From: an uncultured Erysipelotrichaceae bacterium
Lineage (GTDB): Bacteria > Bacillota_I > Bacilli_A > Erysipelotrichales > Erysipelotrichaceae
DNA length: 10,855 nt
Assembly: GCA_902782505.1 (NCBI GenBank)
Contig: CACZNO010000122.1
Coordinates: forward strand, 1 to 10,855
Reading direction: 5' to 3'
Under the pieces are notes generated by a model. It saw only the letters and a list, made by a program, of their open reading frames with translations. It had not been told where the DNA came from and searched no databases. Of this stretch, positions 1-6,024 are shown in pieces. Every line of letters starts with the position of its first letter. Positions within the stretch are counted from its first letter, which is position 1. The position numbers were made by a program, and so were the translations under genes.

Positions 1-132
1 CGAATTTTGCCCCCAAAATCCAAGTGACAAAACCGGCGCGGCCATGGCGGTCGCGCCGGTTTCATATTCTTTTGCGCCGGTGATTGCGTCCTCAAAGCAC
101 CTTCCTCACGGAGGGTGCCCCAAACGCGGGTT
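1..132. other. Gene-free left edge with several hairpins
   Basis: I see no coding region here. It contains a small hairpin (4-9 with 14-19, loop CCCC), a strong terminator-like hairpin at 30-62 and a second hairpin at 97-118 (GCACCTTCC pairing with GGAGGGTGC, one G-U pair, 4-nt loop). The 97-118 hairpin lies just beyond the stop codon of the minus-strand regulator gene and is followed on that strand by only TTTG, so it would be a weak terminator by itself. The stretch probably holds the 3' untranslated region of that gene, and possibly the end of a plus-strand gene outside the window. Confidence 0.6.
30..62. terminator. Strong GC-rich terminator hairpin, probably bidirectional
   Basis: An 11-bp perfect stem, AAACCGGCGCG (30-40) with CGCGCCGGTTT (52-62), extends inward by a few more pairs. 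On the minus strand it is followed by TTTTG, so it could end the RpiR-type regulator transcript about 70 nt past the stop codon. On the plus strand it is followed by a T-rich run (TTTCATATTCTTTT), so it could also end an upstream gene outside the window. Confidence 0.65.
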
Positions 133-975
133 TTACTTTTGATAAGGAGAGATGTACCGGCGGTAATAGCCGTGGAAGAACATATCGAAGAAGATACTTA
201 AGGCATACCGCGTGTACACATTGCGTGCGCTTTGGATCTCGCGGCTGTTTAAGCGCATGACCTTGGAAGGATAAACGATCAGGGAATAATCATTCTCAAA
301 CAGGGAGGAACGGTTGAAGGTGACAAGCGCTTTGAAGGCTTTGATGTCCTTGAGTTCCTCGCGGATCGCGATGGCGAAGTTACCGGAAGCCGAACAGGTC
401 ACCAGAAGATCATCCGGTGTCAGATCCTGTAAAATCGATAAGCTCGATGTGGAATTGGTGACGACGCGGATCAGTTTTCCGACCGACATCAGATCCTGCT
501 GGAGAGAACGGATGGAAGAGGCAGAGTCTTCCGCGGTCAAAACGACGACGTTCTTCGTATCGTGAATGCGTACGAGGAATTCTTCCGCCCAGCGCGAGGA
601 ATAAATCGTATCGATGATATCCTTGGCCATATCGTCCAAAGAAGAGACGAGGTGTTCCGCGTAGTGGGTATAGTCGGTATAGGAAAGAATGGTTTTCTGA
701 TGCGCCGCAACTTCGCTGACGGTGTTCTTCAGCGATGTGAAGCTGTCGTAACCGATCGTTTTGACAAAGCGCTGGATGCTGGAACGCGACACAAAACACT
801 CTTCCGCCAGATCGTAGATGCTCAGACGGTCCAGCTCCTGGAAGTGTTCCAGAATGTATTTCGCAATATGAAAGTTCGTATCTTCCGTGTCGTTCGTGTT
901 CAAAATGGACAATAACGACGTCAGCAGATTAAAACGGGTGATGCTGTAAACTTTGTGCGATTCCTTGCTATCCAT
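133..975 (-). CDS. RpiR/MurR-family transcriptional regulator (HTH + SIS)
   Basis: A 280-aa protein with the two-domain layout of RpiR regulators. An N-terminal helix-turn-helix spans about residues 36-85 (core LSIYDLAEECFVSRSSIQRF at 51-70). A C-terminal SIS sugar-phosphate-binding domain spans about 130-265, with a Ser-rich loop SASG at about 195-198. Members of this family bind a phosphosugar through SIS and act as repressors or activators of sugar catabolic genes. Divergent orientation to a GH1/PTS operon makes that operon the likely target; this is inference from context. The ATG at 975 is the only sensible start, because a stop codon lies in frame just upstream and the next Met is deep inside the protein. 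No Shine-Dalgarno sequence precedes it, and a TATAAA box ends only 8 nt upstream, so the mRNA may be leaderless. The exact sugar sensed cannot be read from the sequence. Confidence 0.93.
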   Translation of the reverse strand: MDSKESHKVYSITRFNLLTSLLSILNTNDTEDTNFHIAKYILEHFQELDRLSIYDLAEECFVSRSSIQRFVKTIGYDSFTSLKNTVSEVAAHQKTILSYTDYTHYAEHLVSSLDDMAKDIIDTIYSSRWAEEFLVRIHDTKNVVVLTAEDSASSIRSLQQDLMSVGKLIRVVTNSTSSLSILQDLTPDDLLVTCSASGNFAIAIREELKDIKAFKALVTFNRSSLFENDYSLIVYPSKVMRLNSREIQSARNVYTRYALSIFFDMFFHGYYRRYISPYQK

Positions 976-983
976 AGTTTTAT

Positions 984-1011
984 TTTATACTAAATTCCTG
1001 TATTTGGGAAA
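984..1011 (-). promoter_or_regulatory. Candidate promoter of the RpiR-type regulator
   Basis: On the minus strand, a -10-like TATAAA (989 to 984) is preceded at 16 bp by a poor -35 (TTTCCC, 1011 to 1006). Transcription would start about 7 nt beyond the -10, essentially at the ATG at 975. Called by eye; the -35 match is weak. Confidence 0.4.
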
Positions 1012-1055
1012 AAAGAAGACCGCGGAAATGATCGCTCACCAATCAAAAAGAGAAG

Positions 1056-1076
1056 TGGTATCAAAACCTGATACCA
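1056..1076. promoter_or_regulatory. Perfect dyad, candidate operator
   Basis: TGGTATCA (1056-1063) and its exact reverse complement TGATACCA (1069-1076) are separated by 5 nt (AAACC). The 21-bp dyad lies in the divergent region between the RpiR-type regulator gene and the glycosidase operon, about 45 bp upstream of the regulator's candidate -35. It has no T tract, so a protein-binding site is more likely than a terminator. I see no second copy elsewhere in the window. Confidence 0.5.
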
Positions 1077-1101
1077 TTCCCTCCGCCATGTCGCAGGATG
1101 T

Positions 1102-1134
1102 GAATCCAATAGGGGATTCTCTTTTTTATATACT
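1102..1134 (+). promoter_or_regulatory. Candidate glycosidase-operon promoter with an overlapping dyad
   Basis: A near-consensus -10, TATACT (1129-1134), lies about 40 bp before the glycosidase ATG. At the -35 distance there is no TTGACA-like hexamer; instead there is an inverted repeat, GAATCC (1102-1107) with GGATTC (1114-1119). A binding site overlapping a weak -35 would suit either repression or activator dependence. Because TCTTTTTT follows the repeat, it could alternatively be a weak attenuator hairpin of a promoter further upstream. Confidence 0.4.
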
Positions 1135-1174
1135 GAAGTTGCAGGGGACAAATATCCCGGAAAGGACAAAACCT

Positions 1175-2683
1175 ATGAAGCACAATACCAATCCCGTATT
1201 TCCGAAAAACTTCTTCTGGGGAGCTTCCAGCGCTGCCTGGCAGGTCGAAGGCGCGACGCTCGAAGGCGGACGTACGCAGTCGATCATTGACTTAAACTCG
1301 CAGACGAAGAAGCCGTTCACGGACAACTCCATCGCGGCGGATCATTATCATCACTACAAGGAAGACGTAGCCCTGATGAAGGAATGCGGATTCACCAGCT
1401 ACCGTTTCTCGTTATCCTGGTCGAGAATCATTCCGGACGCGGACCGCAAGGTCAACCCGGAAGGCATCGCGTTCTACAACAACCTCATCAATGAACTGGT
1501 CGCGGCGGGCATTACCCCGATCGTAACGCTGTATCACTACGATATGCCGTGCTGGGTGGATGAGAAATACGGCGGATGGCACAGCCGTGAAATCATCGAT
1601 GAATTCGATTACTACTGCAGAGTCTGTTTCGAAAACTTCGGCGACCGTGTCAAATACTGGTTATCGATCAACGAACAGAACATGCAGATCGTCTACGGCA
1701 AATGGTTAGGCGTTGCGAAGGGTTCCGATAACTGGGACAGAGACCAGTGGGCAGTCAACCACATCATGAATCTCTGCCACGCGAAAGCGGTCAATGCCTG
1801 CCACGAATTAGTGGAAGGCGGAAAGATCGGTCCGGTTCCGGGGTATGTTCCGATTTACCCGAAATCCTGCCGCCCGGAAGATCAAATCGCCGCAATGAAT
1901 GCGGAAGAACTGACCCAGAAGGTTTGGGACGATACCTACTACTACGGCGAATACAGCACCTTCATCAAGAACTACTGGAAAGAAAACGACATTGATCCGG
2001 GTATCGAACCGGGCGATGCGGAACTGATGAAGTCCGCGAAGATCGACTTCTTCGCCATCAACTGCTACAGAAGTGACGTCGGCATGTGGCCGGATCCGAC
2101 CTTCTTACAGGAAATCGGTTTAAATAAATACGGACGCAAGGGGGAATTCATCTACACCAACCGTCCGGGTGAATACGCGTTGGACAGAAACCCGTACGTG
2201 GAAACCACGGATTGGGACTGGCATATCGACGGCGTGTCCATGCGTTACACGATGCGCTACATGTGGGACCATTATCATCTCCCGATGGTCATCACGGAAG
2301 CCGGCTTCGGAGCGCATGAAGATCTCGATGAAAACGGCGAGATCCATGACGATTACCGCATCGATTACTTACGCGATTACATTTACAACCTGGGCTTAGC
2401 GATTCAGGACGGCGTCGAAGTCATGGGCTTCAATCCCTGGAGCTTCACCGACCTCCTGTCCACCGGCAACGGTATGGCAAAACGCTACGGCTTAGTCTTC
2501 GTCAATACAACGGACTTTGAACTCCGCGATCTCAAACGGTACAAGAAGGACAGCTTCTACTGGTACAGCAAGCTCATCAAGTCCAACGGCCAGGAATGGG
2601 GCAAGGACATGAGCGAATGGAGAGACTTCACCAAGAGAAGTGAAATTGCGAGCGACATCAAGGAAAAGCTCGGGCTCAAATAA
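1175..2683 (+). CDS. GH1 6-phospho-beta-glucosidase-type glycosidase
   Basis: A 502-aa family GH1 TIM-barrel enzyme, close to the usual family length. The N-terminal GH1 signature is seen at 14-26 (FWGASSAAWQVEG). HYDMP (121-125) is followed by the acid/base Glu167 in the context SINEQNM and the nucleophile Glu375 in the context VITEAG. The C-terminal segment DLLSTGNGMAKRYG (426-439) resembles the Ser-Lys-Tyr 6-phosphate-binding loop of phospho-beta-glucosidases, so the substrate is probably a beta-glucoside 6-phosphate delivered by the PTS encoded next. The reaction would yield glucose 6-phosphate plus aglycone or sugar in the cytoplasm. The frame is open back to 953, but the start at 1175 is preferred: it has an AAAGGA ribosome binding site at a normal distance, the product begins like family members, and the upstream frame overlaps the divergent gene. 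The canonical ENG nucleophile motif is EAG here. The aglycone specificity is unknown. Confidence 0.92.
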   Translation: MKHNTNPVFPKNFFWGASSAAWQVEGATLEGGRTQSIIDLNSQTKKPFTDNSIAADHYHHYKEDVALMKECGFTSYRFSLSWSRIIPDADRKVNPEGIAFYNNLINELVAAGITPIVTLYHYDMPCWVDEKYGGWHSREIIDEFDYYCRVCFENFGDRVKYWLSINEQNMQIVYGKWLGVAKGSDNWDRDQWAVNHIMNLCHAKAVNACHELVEGGKIGPVPGYVPIYPKSCRPEDQIAAMNAEELTQKVWDDTYYYGEYSTFIKNYWKENDIDPGIEPGDAELMKSAKIDFFAINCYRSDVGMWPDPTFLQEIGLNKYGRKGEFIYTNRPGEYALDRNPYVETTDWDWHIDGVSMRYTMRYMWDHYHLPMVITEAGFGAHEDLDENGEIHDDYRIDYLRDYIYNLGLAIQDGVEVMGFNPWSFTDLLSTGNGMAKRYGLVFVNTTDFELRDLKRYKKDSFYWYSKLIKSNGQEWGKDMSEWRDFTKRSEIASDIKEKLGLK

Positions 2684-2713
2684 ATCTTTACCAAAAAACG
2701 AAAGGGGAAAATT

Positions 2714-4117
2714 ATGGCAAAGAAAGATTACAAGGCAATTGCGGAAGCGATCGTTGCGAATGCCGGCGGCGTTGACAACATCCTGAACGCATCTCACTGC
2801 ATGACCCGTTTGCGTCTGCAGGTCAAGGACGGATCGAAAGTTGACCAGACCGCTGCGAAGAGCAAGGCAGTGGAAGGCGTCATCAATCTGATCGTCCAGA
2901 ACGGCGAATTCCAGTACGTTATCGGACAGGACGTTCCGTCGGTCTATGAAGAAATCTCGAAGATTGACGGCATCAAAGCGGGCGGAACCGTAGACGATGC
3001 GGAAGCGACCAAGGCGGATATGAAGGCAGCCAAGGGCGGACTCGTAAACACGATCTTATCCTACATCGGCGGAACCTTCTCTCCGATCATCCCGATCTTC
3101 ATCGCAGGCGGTCTTACCGGTGCGGTCTTATCCTTACTCAGAACCTTCGCGGGCTTAGATGACACCAACGGTACCGTCGTCGTTTTGACCGGTATCCAGC
3201 AGGCGATGTTATGGTTCTTACCGGTCTACATCGGTTTCTCCAGCGCATCCCGTTTGAAATCCAACCCGTATCTGGGAGCGTTCTTAGGCGCCGTCTTACT
3301 GTTCCAGGGAACCACGGCTGCGGCAGCGCAGTACACGAATTTCTTAGGCATTCCCATTACGGCGATCGGCTACAACGGACAGATTTTCCCGGTTATCCTG
3401 GGCACCCTGTTCATGAGCGTTGTCTATAAGTTCTTACAGAAACACTTACCGGTCAACTTACGCACCATCTTCGTTCCGTTATTAACGATGCTGGTAACGG
3501 TTCCGGTTACCCTGATCGTATTAGGTCCGTTAGGTTACTGGGTAGGCACCGGCTTAGCGAACGGCGTTCTCGCCATCTATCGTTTCGCTCCGTGGCTGGC
3601 AGTTGCGATCATCGGCGCAACCACCGTTTGGTTGGTATTCTTCGGCATGAACAACGCGACTTATCCGGTTCTGTTCCTCTTGCTGGCGGAAGTCGGATCT
3701 GACCCGCTGATCTGCACCGGTATGGCTCCGGCAAACGTAGCGGTCGGCGGCGCGTGCTTAGCGTATGCGTTACTCGCTAAGGAAGCGGAAGACAAGCAGG
3801 TCGGCACCGGCGCAGGCATCACCGCGTTATGCGGCATCACCGAACCGGGCGTCTACGGCGTCTTATTCCCGAACCGTTATCCGCTCATCGGCGCGATGGT
3901 CGGCGGCGGACTCGGCGGCTTCATCGCAGGTTTATTCGGACTGACGCAGTTCGTTGTTGCGAACCCGGGCTTCTTATCCTTCGCAGCTTACATGAATCCG
4001 GACGGAACATGGGGCAACTTCTGGGGCATGATGGGCGTCATGGTTCTGGCAGTCGTCGTAGCGTTCGTTGTCACCTGGTTCTTAGGCAAAAAAGCGTTAG
4101 CGAAACAGGCAAAATAA
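2714..4117 (+). CDS. PTS glucoside-family EIIBC permease
   Basis: A 467-aa membrane permease of the glucose/glucoside PTS superfamily. EIIB occupies about residues 1-85, with the phosphorylated Cys29 in the motif SHCMTRLRL. A polar linker follows (about 86-108), then an EIIC domain with many hydrophobic segments and the family signature GITEPGVYG (374-382). EIIC moves the sugar across the membrane and EIIB phosphorylates it. The C-terminal EIIA domain found in BglF/BglP (about 620 aa) is absent, and a separate EIIA gene follows 85 bp downstream. The start has an AAAGGGG ribosome binding site 7 nt upstream and is 30 bp from the glycosidase stop codon, so the two are co-transcribed. The loop usually written as G-L-H-W in BglF relatives reads FGMNNA (310-315). 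Beta-glucoside transport is inferred from the adjacent GH1 enzyme, so sugar identity remains open. Confidence 0.93.
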   Translation: MAKKDYKAIAEAIVANAGGVDNILNASHCMTRLRLQVKDGSKVDQTAAKSKAVEGVINLIVQNGEFQYVIGQDVPSVYEEISKIDGIKAGGTVDDAEATKADMKAAKGGLVNTILSYIGGTFSPIIPIFIAGGLTGAVLSLLRTFAGLDDTNGTVVVLTGIQQAMLWFLPVYIGFSSASRLKSNPYLGAFLGAVLLFQGTTAAAAQYTNFLGIPITAIGYNGQIFPVILGTLFMSVVYKFLQKHLPVNLRTIFVPLLTMLVTVPVTLIVLGPLGYWVGTGLANGVLAIYRFAPWLAVAIIGATTVWLVFFGMNNATYPVLFLLLAEVGSDPLICTGMAPANVAVGGACLAYALLAKEAEDKQVGTGAGITALCGITEPGVYGVLFPNRYPLIGAMVGGGLGGFIAGLFGLTQFVVANPGFLSFAAYMNPDGTWGNFWGMMGVMVLAVVVAFVVTWFLGKKALAKQAK

Positions 4118-4132
4118 CACAGAGTTTTCACC

Positions 4133-4166
4133 GAAAGGGAGAGGGGATTGATCCCTTCTCCCTTTC
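4133..4166 (+). other. Intercistronic 15-bp RNA hairpin
   Basis: GAAAGGGAGAGGGGA (4133-4147) pairs with TCCCTTCTCCCTTTC (4152-4166), with one G-U pair and a TTGA loop. It is not followed by a T tract, so it does not look like an ordinary rho-independent terminator. A hairpin here between the EIIBC and EIIA genes could stabilise the upstream mRNA end, mark a processing site, or reduce EIIA output. Confidence 0.6.
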
Positions 4167-4202
4167 TCCATACTTTGGAATAAACACGAAAGGAGATTCG
4201 AA

Positions 4203-4706
4203 ATGTTCAATTTTTTCAAAAAGAAAGAAGAAGTATTCCCGGAATTACAGGTAAGTGACAATACGATCACCGCACTGGCGGACGGCGAACTGATGCCGGT
4301 GGAAAACGTCAGCGATCCGATGTTTGCGGAAAAAATGATGGGCGACAGTATCGCCTTCCGGTTTGAAGGAAAGAAGACTCTGTGCTCCCCGGCAAACGGC
4401 GTCTTAGGCGTTCTGTTTCCGACCGGTCACGCGTTCGGGATCGTGATGGAAAACGGCGTGGAGTTATTGGTGCATATCGGCGTGGATACGGTGAAGGCCA
4501 AAGGCGAGGGATTTGAACTTCTCGCCAAGAAACAGGGCGATACCGTGAAAGCCGGCGATCCGATCGTCAAAGTCGATTTTGATAAACTCAGGAAAAAATA
4601 CGATATGTCGACGATGCTGATTGTTACGAATCCGAATGATTTTGCGGTAGAATTAGTAAGGGACGGGAAAGTGTCGCGCGGCACGGACGTCGGAACCGTA
4701 AAATAG
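4203..4706 (+). CDS. PTS glucose-type EIIA (Crr-like)
   Basis: A 167-aa stand-alone EIIA of the Crr/glucose family, about the size of E. coli EIIA-Glc. The two active-site histidines are visible: His76 in PTGHAFGI, and His91 in ELLVHIGVDTVK, which is the phospho-accepting residue by family alignment. It would take phosphate from HPr and pass it to Cys29 of the adjacent EIIBC, which lacks its own EIIA. The gene follows EIIBC after 85 bp containing a strong hairpin and has an AAAGGAG ribosome binding site 7 nt before the ATG. Its TAG stop overlaps the ribosome binding site of the next gene, so translation of the two is probably coupled. It may also serve other PTS permeases in the cell. Confidence 0.93.
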   Translation: MFNFFKKKEEVFPELQVSDNTITALADGELMPVENVSDPMFAEKMMGDSIAFRFEGKKTLCSPANGVLGVLFPTGHAFGIVMENGVELLVHIGVDTVKAKGEGFELLAKKQGDTVKAGDPIVKVDFDKLRKKYDMSTMLIVTNPNDFAVELVRDGKVSRGTDVGTVK

Positions 4707-4718
4707 GAGGAAATCAAT

Positions 4719-5369
4719 ATGCGCATTGTTATGATTCATACGAGCCCCGTATCGCTGAATGAACTGAAAGCTTTATGCAAGGAAATCATTCCGGACGTTG
4801 AAGTGTACAACATCATCGACGACAGCCTCATCGATCAGGTGAAAAAAGCCGGTCATATCACACCGGACATCATCACGAGAATGTGCGGTTATGTCCAGAT
4901 TGCGAAAACTCTGAATCCGGATCTGATTTTCAACCAGTGCAGTTCCGTGGGCGAGGCATTTGACATTGCGCGCCGCCAGGCTAATTGCAAGACCCTCAAG
5001 ATTGACGAAGCGATGGCCGAAAAAGCCGTATCTCTCGGATCGAGAATCGGCGTTGTCGCAACCGTGGCGTCGACTGTCGCTCCCAGCACGAATTTAGTAC
5101 GCACCAAGGCGAAGGAAGCCGGCAAAGACGTAACCGTTACGGAATATCTCGTAGACGGTGCGATGGATATCCTGATGCAGGGCGATGTGAAGAAACACAA
5201 CGAACTGGTCATCGGAAAAATCCGTCAGGCGGAAGCGGAGAACGACGTCGTGGTTCTCGCGCAGGGTTCCATGACGGCGATCTTACCGTTGCTGACAGAG
5301 ACTTCCAAACCGGTTCTGACCAGCCCGCGTCTGGCGATCGAACGGGTCAAAAAAGAATTAGGCTTATAA
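4719..5369 (+). CDS. Asp/Glu/hydantoin racemase-like protein, one catalytic Cys missing
   Basis: A 216-aa cytoplasmic protein with the fold signature of the aspartate/glutamate/hydantoin racemase superfamily. It begins with a short strand (MRIVMIHTSP), followed by the first active-site region FNQCSSVGEA with Cys74. A nucleotide-fold-like segment RIGVVATVAST lies at 109-119, and the second active-site region VVVLAQGSM is at 177-185. In two-Cys racemases the second region reads like LGCAGM; here Gln182 stands at the Cys position, so classical two-base racemization is unlikely. The C-terminus (TSPRLAIERV) also fits the family. An AGGAGG ribosome binding site overlaps the EIIA stop codon, only 12 bp away, so it is the last gene of the glycosidase/PTS operon. 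What it does in sugar metabolism is unknown to me; a one-Cys lyase, an isomerase or a regulatory role are possible. Confidence 0.82.
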   Translation: MRIVMIHTSPVSLNELKALCKEIIPDVEVYNIIDDSLIDQVKKAGHITPDIITRMCGYVQIAKTLNPDLIFNQCSSVGEAFDIARRQANCKTLKIDEAMAEKAVSLGSRIGVVATVASTVAPSTNLVRTKAKEAGKDVTVTEYLVDGAMDILMQGDVKKHNELVIGKIRQAEAENDVVVLAQGSMTAILPLLTETSKPVLTSPRLAIERVKKELGL

Positions 5370-5371
5370 AT

Positions 5372-5398
5372 AAATCTGCGGAATATCCGCAGATTTTT
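5372..5398 (+). terminator. Terminator of the glycosidase/PTS operon
   Basis: An 11-bp perfect stem, AAATCTGCGGA (5372-5382) with TCCGCAGATTT (5386-5396), has a 3-nt loop and runs directly into T's. It begins 3 nt after the racemase-like stop codon and isolates the operon from rpiB. Confidence 0.9.
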
Positions 5399-5437
5399 AT
5401 TCTGTGTGATTTTCCGTCAGGAATGACCGGAATCGGC

Positions 5438-5443
5438 TATAAT
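5438..5443 (+). promoter_or_regulatory. rpiB promoter (-10 box)
   Basis: A consensus -10 TATAAT lies 24 bp upstream of the rpiB start, directly after the operon terminator. I see no convincing -35 at 16-18 bp upstream. Transcription would start near 5450, leaving room for the AGGT ribosome binding site at 5458-5461. Confidence 0.65.
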
Positions 5444-5467
5444 GATAGTAAGAAATGAGGTGCGTTT

Positions 5468-5935
5468 ATGAAACTGGTTATCGGAAACGACCACGCGGGC
5501 GTGGAAATGAAGTATGAACTTACCGTGTATTTACAGAATAAGGGCTACGAAGTCATCAATGTCGGAACGGATTCGACGGAAGCGTTCGATTATCCGATCG
5601 CAGGCTACAAGGTAGGCAAGGCAGTTGCGGAAGGAAAGGCGGACTTAGGCGTTTTGATTTGCGGAACCGGCGTGGGAATCTCTCTGGCAGCCAATAAGGT
5701 GCACGGGATCCGGGCTTGTGTGTGCAGCGATCCGACAACAGCGCGTTTATCCCGCGAACACAACAACACCAACGTCATCGCTTTCGGTGCCCGTATCATC
5801 GGCATGGAAACTGCGAAGCACATTCTCGATGAATGGCTGAACGCGAAATACGCGGGAAGCGAACGTCATCACCGCCGGGTCGCGATGATCACGGAGATCG
5901 AGGAGACCCAGGAACTCAAAGCCGCGGAAGAATAA
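5468..5935 (+). CDS. rpiB: RpiB/LacAB-family sugar-phosphate isomerase
   Basis: A 155-aa protein of the RpiB family, near the 149 aa of the E. coli enzyme. The family interconverts ribose 5-phosphate and ribulose 5-phosphate; relatives act on allose 6-phosphate or, as LacAB, galactose 6-phosphate. Visible active-site features are Asp8-His9 in GNDHAG, Cys65 in ICGTGVG (the general base in RpiB), His98 in REHNNTN, and the C-terminal phosphate-binding arginines in HHRRV. As a single homomeric-looking gene with no LacA/LacB pair nearby, it is best read as ribose-5-phosphate isomerase B of the pentose phosphate pathway. Although it follows the glycosidase/PTS operon, it is a separate unit, with a terminator and a TATAAT promoter before it and its own terminator after it. 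The ATG at 5468 has a GAGG ribosome binding site. Confidence 0.92.
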   Translation: MKLVIGNDHAGVEMKYELTVYLQNKGYEVINVGTDSTEAFDYPIAGYKVGKAVAEGKADLGVLICGTGVGISLAANKVHGIRACVCSDPTTARLSREHNNTNVIAFGARIIGMETAKHILDEWLNAKYAGSERHHRRVAMITEIEETQELKAAEE

Positions 5936-5949
5936 ATCCGGAATCATCG

Positions 5950-5978
5950 AAAGACCGTGTACGCACGGTCTTTTTTTT
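5950..5978 (+). terminator. rpiB terminator
   Basis: A 10-bp stem, AAAGACCGTG (5950-5959) with CACGGTCTTT (5964-5973), has a TACG loop and is followed by an eight-T run (5971-5978). It lies 14 nt after the rpiB stop codon. Confidence 0.93.
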
Positions 5979-5989
5979 CAAAAAGAACG

Positions 5990-6018
5990 TAGAAATCAGT
6001 GTGGGTTTTCGTTATCAT
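5990..6018 (+). promoter_or_regulatory. Candidate promoter of the DMT/carboxypeptidase pair
   Basis: TAGAAA (5990-5995) and TATCAT (6013-6018) are spaced by exactly 17 bp, with 4 of 6 and 5 of 6 consensus matches. The predicted start of transcription is at about 6025, which coincides with the proposed GTG start codon of the transporter. Confidence 0.5.
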
Positions 6019-6024
6019 AGTATC

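Noticed and set aside
1021..1134. BglG/LicT-type antiterminator RNA site or CcpA cre site before the glycosidase operon
   Set aside because: No segment fits the RAT consensus or the TG-N4-CG-N4-CA cre pattern, and the adjacent regulator is RpiR-type rather than a PRD antiterminator.
953..1174. In-frame upstream extension of the GH1 gene
   Set aside because: It overlaps the divergent regulator gene and both candidate operators, encodes no GH1-like sequence, and the ATG at 1175 has a good ribosome binding site and the family-typical N-terminus.
5833..6024. In-frame upstream extension of the DMT transporter overlapping rpiB
   Set aside because: It would read through the end of rpiB and its terminator and adds a non-hydrophobic sequence with no family match.
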